From positions 33,464,065 through 33,528,064 of the forward strand of contig NW_022098021.1 of NCBI RefSeq assembly GCF_002288925.2: 64,000 nucleotides of DNA, in the 5' to 3' direction. Below are positions 1 to 10,312 of the stretch, in pieces. The notes beneath the pieces are model-generated. The model worked only from the letters and a program-made list of their open reading frames with translations. It had not been told where the DNA came from and made no database searches. Numbering within the stretch: position 1 is the stretch's first letter; each line of letters begins with the position of its first letter. The translations under genes and the position numbers were made by a program. This DNA comes from Delphinapterus leucas. Lineage: Eukaryota > Chordata > Mammalia > Artiodactyla > Monodontidae.

Positions 1-37
1 AGGCGGACTCTCAACCACTGCGCCACCAGGGAAGCCC
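1..37 (-). mobile_element. CHR-type SINE, head end only (cut by window edge)
   Basis: The first bases match the tRNA-like head of the cetacean CHR SINE read backwards: CTCAACCACTGCGCCACC followed by AGGGAAGCCCC. The same block ends the complete copies at 1748-1952 and 55845-56056. The body and the A tail lie outside the window to the left. Confidence 0.9.
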
Positions 38-1159
38 CAAGCCAGATTCTTGATCATTAAATTCATTTCATAGATTTCTGGGTAACGAAGCCAGAGCGTC
101 AATATCTCAGCCTCATAACTATCCAAGCTGTAGTGATAGGAAGGTTATTAATACCATTTCAGGGAAGCTTCTCTGAAAGCAAATACAAAACAGTGAAGAG
201 TTCAACTCTCTTGTATGAATTGTTATAAGTTATAGAACCCAGGGTTTAAACTTTCAGATTTATGTTCATCTTGATAGATTATTCATCCTGTGCCTTACCT
301 AGAGCTTCAGAGAGTGAAGCCAAAGAAACTTGGAACTTTTCCTCTCAGGTCTCTCTCTCACAGATGATCACTTCCTGCTGGTTGACGGGATGCTGAGGAT
401 GTTCACAAGTTGACTTTTTGAATTGTCTCAGCCTCACCACCCCGCAAATGGCCATGGGTTTCTGGGCCTTAACTTTGCTGACAACACTGGACAAGAATAC
501 ACAGGTATTCCAAAATACTTCAAAATATGTTAATCTCTGGTGTGAGGCGAACATGTTGCTTGTCCTAAGATTTCATTTGCAATGATTTTCACACTTTCCT
601 TTCTGGGAGACACTACTGCAGGAGATGAAAAATACAACAAAGTTTTATGAGAAATAAACACATATGCTTTGAATCATCTGTTTGAATTCTTCTAGATTTA
701 AAATCATGGGACCTGCGCAAGGATATTGGTAGGTCATGCATATATTGTTTTAGTTATCAGGAGGGTCAACCACAGTTTAAGTATGAGCCTGGCTGATACT
801 GCTGTTTAAAAGCTATGGGGAAAGCCCTGCATGAACTTCTGATTTGTTTGTCAAACTTGTCTGAGAGTATGTACATCTCTGTCTGCTTTTATGTGAGAGA
901 CTACAACACAGCTGGAATTCAAAACACTAAGAAAAGTACTCAGTGAAATTTTGTCGATAGATTTTTTTCTTCTTTGCACTTTGAAATGAACAAAGCCATC
1001 ACTTTACAGTACTGTCAAGATTTGAAAGTCCACAAAAAGTAAGATAGAGGTGATAGTGGGGAATACCTGTACACTAAATGAATCATCTATTTAGCAGCAA
1101 CTAATTCATCTGTAGACCACTTTATAGGAAGTACAATAGACCTGGACCTCTTTTGCAAG

Positions 1160-1192
<33 letters not shown>

Positions 1193-1730
1193 AGAATCAG
1201 GGCATGTCTTCAAAGCAAAAACTTTAAGTCTAAATTCATGGCAAGGTTTCAGGATTATACAAATCTTGGATTCATGAAGTGAATAAAACAAATTAGTCAC
1301 TCAATAATATAAACAACATGCAGGAGTTTTGCAGTCTATCAATGAAAACTAAGTATACATCAGTGCTCATCTTCGGAGATTAGAGCATTGACAAGCTATA
1401 GGGTGTGCAATGGAACTTGTTAAAAGTACTGAAAAACACCCTCTTTACCATTTCCTAATGATTTGTACAATCAAGCCAATGACATATTCTTTAATTGCTT
1501 GTTTGCTGGCCTGGAACACTGAATTTCACATTTCATTAGTTTGCATTGTTAGATGTTCCAGTTCCCAGCCATGGTGGTGTCTGGAACAAACAGCCTCAGG
1601 AGGGGCAGGTAGATTATGAAACTATGGATTTCAGAGTGTTTCCTAATTAAATTAGCAAGGATCTATAATATGCCTTGATTTACTTAAACCCTTGTTAATA
1701 AAATTTCTAGAGTAACAGTAACACTATACT
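38..1730. other. unique sequence, no gene recognised
   Basis: AT-rich non-coding sequence. Only short chance reading frames occur, none with a recognisable domain, splice structure or codon bias. The one distinct item is the CT microsatellite at 1158-1193. Confidence 0.6.
1158..1193. repeat. (CT)n microsatellite
   Basis: A run of CT dinucleotides with two TTT interruptions near its start. It probably varies in length between individuals. Confidence 0.9.
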
Positions 1731-1747
1731 CTGTGGTAAAGACTTTT

Positions 1748-1952
1748 TTTTTTTTTTTTTGCGGTACGCGGGGCCTCTCACTGTTGTGGCCTCTCCCGTT
1801 GCAGAGCACAGGCTCCGGATGCGCAGGCTCAGCGGCCATGGCTCATGGGCACAGTTGCTCCGCGGCATGTGGGATCTTCCCGGACCGGGGCACGAACCCG
1901 CGTCCCCTGCACCGGCAGGCGGACTCTCAACCACTGCGCCACCAGGGATGAC
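1748..1952 (-). mobile_element. CHR-type tRNA-derived SINE, complete
   Basis: Read on the minus strand, it has a tRNA-like head with A-box-like GCAGTGGTTGAGAG and B-box-like GGTTCGTGCC, a GC-rich body and an A tail (T run at 1743-1760). It is flanked by an exact 17-bp target-site duplication, CTGTGGTAAAGACTTTT, at 1731-1747 and 1953-1969. This shows L1-type target-primed insertion. The pol III boxes look readable, but nothing here shows transcription. It is close to the other copies in the window, so the family was recently active. Confidence 0.95.
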
Positions 1953-2349
1953 CTGTGGTAAAGACTTTTGAGCACTGATTCTAACCATATCATTGCCTAA
2001 CAACAGGAGACACTTTAATTCCAAAACCCTTATTCAAGAACAGTGTGAAATTAGCAGTTAGTGGTCAATTTCCACTTCACAGGAATGTTGAATGTGATGA
2101 CTGTGGGTGCGGTATTTGTCTTACCCCTTTCTCTTGACCACTTCAGCATCTCCTCGGCAAAGGAAGGCAAAACGCAGGAATCAGCAAAAATGGAGTGAGA
2201 ATTGGACAAAACTGAAATAGTTGTGGAAAGAGGACTTAAAACTGTATTATGCACTGACTGTTTACTGACACCATTGTAATTTTGGAAAAGGTTGATAGAC
2301 TCCATTCAATGTCTTTGTAGTCACATTTTTAATTCTGTTTCAGTAACAA

Positions 2350-2580
2350 TAGTAACCATAATTTATATAGTATCTACTATGTGCCAGACAATATGCTAAA
2401 TGCTTTGTTCACATTATTCTCTCATCTTGAAATCAAACCTTTGAGGTATTTTTTTTGTAATTCTCAGTTTGCTAAGGAGAAAAGTGAATCATTGTTGAAT
2501 AGTTTGTCCAAGGTCATTGCTAATAAGTGGTAGAGCACTTTAAAACCATGTCAGCCTGACCCCAGAGCCCATGAAATTCC
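2350..2580 (-). repeat. MIR, ancient tRNA-derived SINE
   Basis: The sequence carries landmarks typical of a reversed MIR: CTACTATGTGCCAGACA at the start and GTCCAAGGTCATTGCTAATAAG towards the end, spaced as in the family. It is heavily diverged, as expected for an element older than the placental radiation. Confidence 0.75.
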
Positions 2581-3246
2581 AACTGCCATCTGTTCCACCA
2601 ACCTACTCAAGTTGGGAGCTAGTAAAACGAGAAGGTGTGTCCTTTCTGAGCCCATCCTAGTGCATAGAAATTTGATATTTGTGTGTGTGATTGAAAATGC
2701 TTTCCTATTTAAAATTCAAATATTAGTTCTTAGAATAGATGACTCAGTTATATTACTACTTTAAAACAGCCAGGGATACAAATGTCAGGACAAGTGGTTT
2801 CTGCTTATGGGGTTATACTCAATTTGTGCAAGGGTATTTTACTGCATTGATTGTATTTATTTTATCGTTTATTTTTTTAACATCTTTATTGGAGTATAAT
2901 TACTTTACAATGGTGTGTTAGTTTCTTCTTTATAACAAAGTGAATCAGCTTTACATATACATATGTCCCCATATCTCTTCCCTCTTGCATCTCCCTCCCT
3001 CCCACCCTCCATATCCCACCCCTCTAGGTGGTCACAGAGCACCGAGCTGAAATCCCTGTGCTATGCAGCTGCTTCCCACTAGCTATTGATTTTACAATTA
3101 GTAAAGTGTGTATATATGTCCCTGCCACTCTCTCACTTTGTCCCAGCTTACCTTTCCCCCTCGCCATGTCATCAAGTCCATCCTCTAGTTGGTCTGCATC
3201 TTTACTCTTGTCCCACCACTATGTTCTTCATAAAAAAAAAAAAAAA

Positions 3247-6200
3247 TTATATTCCATACATATGTGTTAGCATACGGTATTTGTTTTTGCCTTTATAACT
3301 TACTTCATTCTGTATGACAGACTCTAGGTCCATCCACCTCACTACAAATAACTCAATTTTGTTTCCTTTTATGGCTGAGTAATGCTCCACTGTACATTTG
3401 TGCCACATCTTTTTTATCCATTCATATGTCGATGGACACTTAGTTTGCTTCCACATCCTTGCTATTGTAAATAGAGCTGCAATGAACATTGTGGTACATG
3501 ACTCTTTTTGAATGATGCTTTTCTCAGGGTATATGCCCAGTAGTGGGATTGCTGGGTCATATGGTAGTTCTCTTTTTAGGTTTTAAAGCAACTTCCACAC
3601 TGTTCTCCATAGTGGCTGTATCAATTTACATTCCCACCAATAGTGCAGGAGGGTTCCCTTTTCTCCACACACTCTCCAGCATTTATTGTTTGTAGATTTT
3701 TTGATGATGGCCATTCTGAATGGTGTGAGGTGATACCTCATTGTAGTTTTGATTTGCATTTCTCTAATGATAAGTGATGTTTAGCATTCTTTCATGTGTT
3801 TGTTGGAAATCTGTATATCTTCTTTGGAGAAATGTCTATTTAGGTCTTCTGCCCATTTTGGGATTGGGTTGTTTGTTTTTTTGATATTGTTTGTAAATTT
3901 TGGAGAATTAATCCTTTGTCAGTTTCTTCATTTGCAAAAATTTTCTCCCATTCTGAGGGTTGTCCTTTCATCTTGTTTATGGTTTCCTTTGCTGTGCAAA
4001 AGCTTTTAAATTTCATTAGGTCCCATTTGTTTATGTATTTTTTATTTCCATTTCTCTAGAAGATGGGTCAAAAAGGATCTTGCTGTGATTTATGTCATAG
4101 AGTGCTCTGCCTATGTTTTCCTCTAAGAGTTTTATAGTGCCTGGCCTTACATTTAGGTCTTTAATCCATTTTCAGCTTATTTTTGAGTATGGTATTAGGG
4201 AGTGTTCTAATGTCATTCTTTTACATGTAGCTGTCCAGTTTTCCCAGCACCACTTATTGAAGAGGCTGTCTTTTCTCCAGTATATATTCTTGCCTCCTTT
4301 ATCAACAATAAGGTGACCATATGTGCATGGGTTTTTCTCAGGGCTTTCTATCTTTTTCCATTGACCTATATTTCTGTTTTTGTTCCAGTACCATACTGTC
4401 TTGATTACTGTAGCTTTGTAGTATAGCCTGAAGTCAGCGAGCCTGATTCCTCCAGCTCTGTTATTCTTTCTCAACATTGCTTTGGTAGTTTGATAGGGAT
4501 TGCATTGAATCCGTAGATTGCTTTGGGTAGTAGAGTCATCTTCACAATGTTGATTCTTCCAATCCAAGAACATGGTATATCTCTCCATCTATTTGTAACA
4601 TCTTTAATTTCTTTCATTAGTGTCTTATAATTTTCTGCATACAGGTCTCTTGTCTCCTTAGGTAGGTTTATTCCTAGGTATTTTATTCTTTTTGTTGCAA
4701 TGGTAAATGGGAGTGTTTCCTTAAATTCTCTTCCAGATTTTTCATTGTTAGTGTATAAGAATACAAGAGATTTCTGTGCATTAATTTTGTATCCTGCTAC
4801 TTTACCAAATTCATTGATTAGCTCTAGAAGTTTTCTGGTAGCATCTTTAGGTTTCTCTATGTATAGTAACATGTCATCTGCAAACAGTGGCAGCTTTACT
4901 TCTTTTTCGATTTGGATTCCTTTTATTTCTTTTTCTTCTCTGATTGCTTTGGCTAAAACTTCCACAATAATGTTGAATAATAGTGGTGAGTGCGGGCAAC
5001 GTTGTCTTTTTCCTGATCTTAGTGGAAAGGGTTTCAGTTTTTCACCACTGAGGACAATGTTGGCTGTGGGTTTGTCGTATATGGCCTTTGTTATGTTGAG
5101 AAAAGTTCCCTTCATGCCTACTTTCTGGAGGGTTTTTTTTTTTTTTAATCAAAACTAGGTGTTGAACTTTGTTGAAAGCTTTTTCTGCATCTATTGAGAT
5201 GATCATATGGTTTTTCTCCTTCAGTTTGTTAATATGGTGTATCCCATTGATTTATTTGCATATGTTGAAGAATCCTTACATGTCTGGGATAAACCCCACT
5301 TGATCATGGTGTATGATCCTTTTAATGTGCTGCTGGATTCTGTTTGCTAGTATTTTGTTGAGGATTTTTGTATCTATATTCATCAGTGATACTGGCCTGT
5401 AGTTTTCTTTCTTTGTGACATCTTTGTCTGGTGTTGGTATCAGGGTTATGGTGGTCTTGTAGAATGAGTTTGGAAGTGTTCCTCCCTCTGCTATATTTTG
5501 CAAGAGTTTGGGAAGGATAGGTGTTAGCTCTTCTCTAAATGTTTGATAGAATTCACCTGTGAAGCCATCTGGTCCTGGACTTTTGTTCGTTGGAAGATTT
5601 TTAATCACAGTTTCAATTTCAGTGCTTGTGATTGGTCTGTTTATATTTTCTATTTCTTCCTGTTTCAGTCTCGGAAGGTTGTGCTTTTCTAAGAATTTGT
5701 CCATTTCTTCCAGGTTGTCCAGTTTATTGGCATATAGTTGCTTGTAGTAATCTCTCATGATCCTTTGTGTTTCTGCAGTGTCTGTTGTTACTTCTCCTTT
5801 TTCATTTCTAATTCAATTGATTTGAGTCTTCCTTTTTTTCTTGATGAGTCTGGCTAATGGTTTATCAATTTTGTTTATCTTCTCAAGGAACCAGATTTAG
5901 TTTTATTGATCTTTGCTATTGTTTTATTCATTTCTTTCTGATCTGATCTTTATGATTTCTTTCCTTCTGCTAATTTTGGGGCTTTTTTGTTCTTCTTTCT
6001 CTAATTGGTTTAGGTGTAAGGTTAGGTGGTTTATTTGAGGTGTTTCTTGTTTCTTAAGGTAGGATTGTGTTGCTGTAAACTTCCCCCTTAGAACTGCTTT
6101 TGCTGCATCCCATAGGTTTTCAGTCTTGTGTTTTCATTTTCATTTGTTTCTAGGTATTTTTTGATTTCCTCTTTGATTTCTTCAGTGATCTCTTGGTTAT

Positions 6201-7190
6201 TAAGTAGTGTATTGTTTAGCCTCCATGTGGTTTTTCTCCTTTTTCTTTTTTTTTGCGGTACGCAGGCCTCTCACTGTCATGGCCTCTCCCTTTGCAGAGC
6301 ACAGGCTCTGGACGCGCAGGCTTAGCGACCATGGCCCATGGGCCCAGCCACTCCGCGGCACACGTGATCCTCCTGGACCGGGGCATGAACCTGCGTCCCC
6401 TGCATCGGCAGGTGGACTCTCAACCACTGCACCACCAGGGAAGCCCTGTTTGTATTTTTTATAGGTTTTTTCCTGTAATTGATATGTAGTCTCATAGCGT
6501 TGTGGTCAGAAAAGATACTTGATATGATTTCAATTTTCTTAAATTTACCAAGGCTTCATTTGTGACCCAGAATATGATCTATCTTGGAGAATGTTCCATG
6601 AGCACTTGAGAAGAAAGTGTATTCTGTTGGTTTTGGATGGAATGTCCTATAAATATCAATTAAGTCCATCTTGTTTAATGTATCATTTAAAGCTTGTGTT
6701 TCCATAGTTATTTTCATTTTGGATGATCTGTCCATTGGTGAAAGTGGAGTGTTAAAGTCCCCTACTATGATTGTGTTACTGTCGATTTCCCCTTTTATGG
6801 CTGTTAGTATTTGTCTTATGTATTGAGGTGTTCCTATGTTGCGTGCATAAATATTTTCAATTGTTATATCTTCTTGGATCGATCCCTTGATCATTATGTA
6901 GTGTCCTTCTTTGTCTCTTGTAGTAGTCTTTATTTTAAAGTCTATTATTTTCTGATATGAGAATTGCTACTCCAGCTTTCTTTTGATTTCCATTTGCATG
7001 GAATATCTTTTTCCATCCCCTCAGTTTTAGTCTGTATGTGTCCCTAGGTCTGATGTGGGTCTCTTGCAGACAACATATGTACGGGTCTTGTTTTTGTACC
7101 CATTCAGCCAGTCTATGTCTTTTGGTTTAATCCATTTACATTTAAGGTAATTATCTATATGTATGTTCCTATTACCATTTTCTTAATTGT
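3247..7190 (-). pseudogene. L1-A ORF2 remnant (endonuclease and reverse transcriptase)
   Basis: This is a decayed LINE-1 ORF2, whose product nicks target DNA and copies L1 RNA at the nick. On the minus strand the apurinic-endonuclease-like domain lies at about 7190-6450; the catalytic segments GDFNT and SKIDHILGHK can be read inside 6556-6894. The reverse-transcriptase domain spans about 5760-4470, with the catalytic FADD intact (codons at 4873-4884). The C-terminal region ends with a stop at 3247. The frame is split into at least five segments (6556-6894, 5276-5758, 4471-5115, 4172-4588, 3247-3489) by frameshifts and stops, and a SINE sits between the endonuclease and reverse-transcriptase parts. 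Key residues survive but the protein could not be made. Confidence 0.93.
6243..6446 (-). mobile_element. CHR-type SINE inserted in L1-A ORF2
   Basis: A complete SINE in minus orientation: T-rich tail complement at 6243-6254, GCGGTAC at 6255, and the tRNA-like head ending in CCACCAGGGAAGCCC near 6446. L1 sequence resumes on both sides (CCTCCATGTG to the left, TTTGTATTTTTTATAGG to the right), so the SINE is younger than L1-A. I could not define a clean target-site duplication because the site is T-rich. Confidence 0.93.
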
Positions 7191-7236
7191 TTTGGGTTTG
7201 TTATTGTAGGTCTTTTCCTTGTCTTGTGTTTCCTGC

Positions 7237-8140
7237 CTAGAGAAGTACCTTTAGCATTTGTTGTAAAGCTGGTTTGGTGGTGCTGAATTCTCTTAGCTTT
7301 TGCTTGTCTGTAAAGGTTTTAATTTCTCTGTCAAATCTGAATGAGAATCTTGTTGGGTAGAGTAATCTTAGTTGTAGGTTTTTCCCTTTCATCACTTTAA
7401 ATATGTCCTGTTTTTCCCTTCTGGCTTGCAAAGTTTCTCCTGAAAGTTCAGCTATTAACCTTATGGGGTTTCCCTTGTATGCTTTTTGTTGTTTTTCCCT
7501 TGCTTCTTTTAATATTTTTTCTTTGTATTTAATTTTTGATAGTTTGATTAATATGTGTCTTGGCATGTTTCTCCTTGGATTTATCCTGTATGGACTCTCT
7601 GCACTTCCTGTACTTGATTACCTATTTCCTTTCCCATATTAGGGAAGTTTTCAACTATAATCTCTTCAAATATTTTCTCAGTCCCTTTCTTTTTCTCTTC
7701 TTCTTCTGTGACCCCTATATTTCGAATGTTGGTGCATTTAATGTTATACCTGAGGTCTCTGAGACTCTCCTCAATATTTTTCATTCTTTTTTACTTTATT
7801 CTGCTCTGTGGTAATCATTTCCACTATTTTATCTTCCAGGTCACTTATCCGGTCTTCTGCCTCAGTTATTCTGCTATTGATTCCTTCTAGAGCATTTTTA
7901 ATTTCATTTATCGTGTTGTTCATCATTGTTTGTTTGCTCTTTAGTTTTTCTAGGTCTTTGTTAAATATTTATTGTATTTTCTCCATTCTATTTCCAGGAT
8001 TTTGGATCATCTTTACTATCATTATTCTGAATTCTTTTTCAGGTAGACTGCCTATTTCCTCTTCATTTGTTTGGTGTGTTGGGTTTTTACCTTGCTCTTT
8101 CATCTGCTGTGTTTATTTGTCTTCTAATTTTGCTTAACTT
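7237..8140 (-). pseudogene. L1-A ORF1 remnant (RNA-binding protein)
   Basis: LINE-1 ORF1 encodes the trimeric RNA chaperone that coats L1 RNA. On the minus strand the coiled-coil part (about 8140-7800) is rich in Glu, Lys and Gln codons but interrupted. The RNA-recognition and C-terminal domains follow at 7784-7581 and 7566-7237. Recognisable segments include NIRNIGVTEEEEK and the C-terminal KLREFSTTKPALQQMLK. The stop at 7237 is at the expected place. At least two frame changes separate the pieces, so no full protein is encoded. The same layout is seen in L1-C ORF1 (34938-35850). Confidence 0.9.
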
Positions 8141-10160
8141 ACTGTGTTTGGGTCTCCTTTTCACAGGCTGCAAGTTTGTAGTTCCCATTGTTTTTGGCGT
8201 CTGCCCCAGTGGATAAGGTTGGTTCAGTGGCTTGTGTAGGCTTCCTGGTGGAGGAGACTGGTGCCTGTATTCTGGTGGGTTGGGATGGATCTTGTCTTTC
8301 TGGTGGGTATGGCCACGTCCTGTGGTGTGTTTTAGGGTGTCTTGAACCTTGTATGACTTTCAACAACCTCTCTGTTAATGGGTGCATTTGTGTTCCTATC
8401 TTGCTAGTTGTTTGGCATGGGGTATCCATCACTGGAGCTTGCTGGCCATTGGGTGGAGCTGTCCACCATTGGGTGGAGATCTACGCAGACGTAGATCTCT
8501 GTGAAAGCTCTTGCCCATTGATATTACATGGAGCTTGGAGTTCTCCTGTGGACCAATGTCCTGAACTCGGCTCTCCCATCTCAGAGGAACAGGCCTGACA
8601 CCCAGCCGGAGCACCAAGGCCCTGTCATCCACATGGCTCAGAATAAAAGGGAGAAAAAAAGAAAGAAAAATAATGAAATAAAATAGTTATTAAAATAAAA
8701 AATAATTATTAAAAATAAAAGAATTAAAAAGTAATTTAAAAAAAAACAAAGAAAGAAGAGAGCAACCAAATCAAAAACCCAACCCCCAATGATAAGAAAC
8801 GATTAAAAACTATACTAAAAAAATAAAAGAAAGGCCAGACAGAACCCTAGGACAAATGGTAAAAGCAAAGTTATACAGACAAAATTGCACACAGATGCAT
8901 ACACATACACACTCACAAAAAGAGAAAAAGGAAAAAAAAAATATATCGTTGTTCCCAAAGTCCACCACCTCAGTTTGGGATGATTTGTTTTCTATTCATG
9001 TATTCCACCGATGCAGGGTATATCAAGTTGATTGCAGAGATTTAATCCACTGCTCCTGAGGCTTCTGGGAGAAATTTCCCTCTCTCTTCATTGTTAGTAC
9101 AGCTCCTGTGGTTCAGCTTTGGATTTGGCCCTGCCTTTGCATGTAGGTCGCCTGAGGTCATCTGTTCTTTGCTCGGACAGGACGGAGTTAAAGTAGCAGC
9201 TGATCAGGGGGCTCTGGCTCACTCAGGCCGGGGAGAGAGGGGTACAGAATTTGGGGTGAGTCTGCGGCGGCAGAGGCCATCGTGACATTGCACCAGCCTG
9301 AGGCGCGCCATGTGTTCTCCCGGGGGGAGTTGTCCTTGGATCACGGGACCCTGGCAGCGGTGGGCTACACAGGCTCCCAGGAGGGGCTGTGTGGATAGTG
9401 ACCTGTGCTCCCACACAGGCTTCTTGGCGGCTGCAGCAGCAGCCTTAGCATCTCATGCCTGTCTCTGGGGTCTGAGCTGATAGCCGCGGCTCATGCCCGT
9501 CTCTGGAGCTCGTTTAGGTAGTACTCTTAATCACCTCTCCTCAGGTACCCCAAAACAAAGAGGGAAGAAAAAGTCTCTTGCCTCTTCGGCAGGTCCAGAC
9601 TTTTTCCCGGACTCCCTCCTGGCTAGCTGTGGCGCACTAACCCCTTCATGTTGTGTTCACGCGGCCAACCCCAGGCCTCTCCCTGCGATCCGACCGAAGC
9701 CCCAGCCTCAGCTCGCAGCCCCGCCCGCTCCGGCGGGTGAGCAGACAAGCCTCTCGGGCTAGTGAGTGCTGGTCGGCACCGATCCTCTGTGTGGGAATCT
9801 CTCCGCTTTGCCCTCCGCACCCCTGTCCCTGTGCTCTCCCCCGCAGCTGCGAAGCTCCCCCCTCCGCCACCCGCAGTCTCCTCCCGCGAAGGGGCTTCTA
9901 GTGTGTGGAAACCTTTCCTCCTTCACAGCTCCCTCCCACTGGTGCAGGTCCTGTCCCTATTATTTTGTCTTTTCTTTTTTCTTTTGCCCTACCCAGGTAC
10001 GAGGGGAGTTTCTTGCCTTTTGGGAAGTCTGAGGTCTTCTGCCAGCCTTCAGTAGGTGTTCTGTAGTAGTTGTTCCACATGTAGTTGTATTTCTGATGTA
10101 TTTGTGGGGAGGAAGGTGACCTCCACGTCTTACTCTTCCGCCATCTTGAAGGTCTCCTCC
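8141..10160 (-). promoter_or_regulatory. L1-A 5' UTR with internal promoter region
   Basis: This is the roughly 2 kb leader upstream of ORF1 on the minus strand. The part nearest the 5' end (about 9090-10160) is GC-rich with many CpGs, unlike the AT-rich surroundings, as expected for an L1 promoter island. An A-rich, low-complexity block (8640-8960 on the plus strand) sits between the promoter and ORF1. L1 5' UTRs drive their own RNA polymerase II transcription. Whether this copy is active cannot be judged from sequence. Confidence 0.75.
10138..10147 (-). promoter_or_regulatory. YY1-type motif at the L1-A 5' end
   Basis: The minus strand reads AAGATGGCGG within the first 25 bases of the L1. 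This motif is the known position-setting YY1 site in L1 promoters. L1-C has AAGATGGTGG at 34057-34066, where the ATGGC core is lost, and L1-E has AAGATGGCAG at 58981-58990. Confidence 0.6.
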
Positions 10161-10298
10161 AGAGCTAGCAACTGATTAAATCCTAAAATATAATTTGTCC
10201 GAGAAGAAATAACCTTCTAATCTAACTTCCCATTTGATAGCTAAGAAAACAGAGGCTCAGGAGCTGGCATGCCTTAACAAAGACCCTACAGCAGGCTC
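10161..10298. other. MIR-like sequence between the L1-A 5' end and its outer target duplication
   Basis: These 138 bp do not look like L1. They contain a reversed MIR-like core (GAAAACAGAGGCTCAGGAG near 10247-10265). They lie between the L1 start and the second copy of TGATTGTATTTATT (10299-10312). Either they were carried in as a 5' transduction, or they are local sequence and the repeated 14-mer is coincidental. Confidence 0.45.
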
Positions 10299-10312
10299 TG
10301 ATTGTATTTATT

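Larger units (their letters stand above)
2862..10160 (-). mobile_element. L1-A, near full-length LINE-1 (minus strand)
   Basis: The element reads right to left: 5' UTR (about 8141-10160) starting at GGAGGAGACCTTCAAGATGG, ORF1 (7237-8140), ORF2 (3247-about 7190), then a 3' UTR ending in a degenerate A tail (T-rich 2862-2877). A CHR SINE interrupts ORF2 at 6243-6446. Both reading frames are broken by frameshifts and stops, so it cannot move on its own. The nearest matching duplicated target is TGATTGTATTTATT at 2848-2861 and 10299-10312. That pair would enclose another 138 bp beyond the L1 5' end. Length without the SINE is about 7.1 kb, close to full length for L1s with a long 5' UTR. Confidence 0.95.

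Noticed and set aside
1759..1971. open frames reading through CHR SINEs (also at 6200-6489, 41035-41367 and 55800-56121)
   Set aside because: The same frames recur at every SINE copy. They follow from the GC-rich SINE body and not from a gene.
9490..10055. several overlapping open frames in a CpG-rich block, considered as a host CpG-island promoter with a first exon
   Set aside because: The block is the 5' UTR of L1-A, continuous with ORF1 on the minus strand, so the CpG richness is explained by the L1 promoter.
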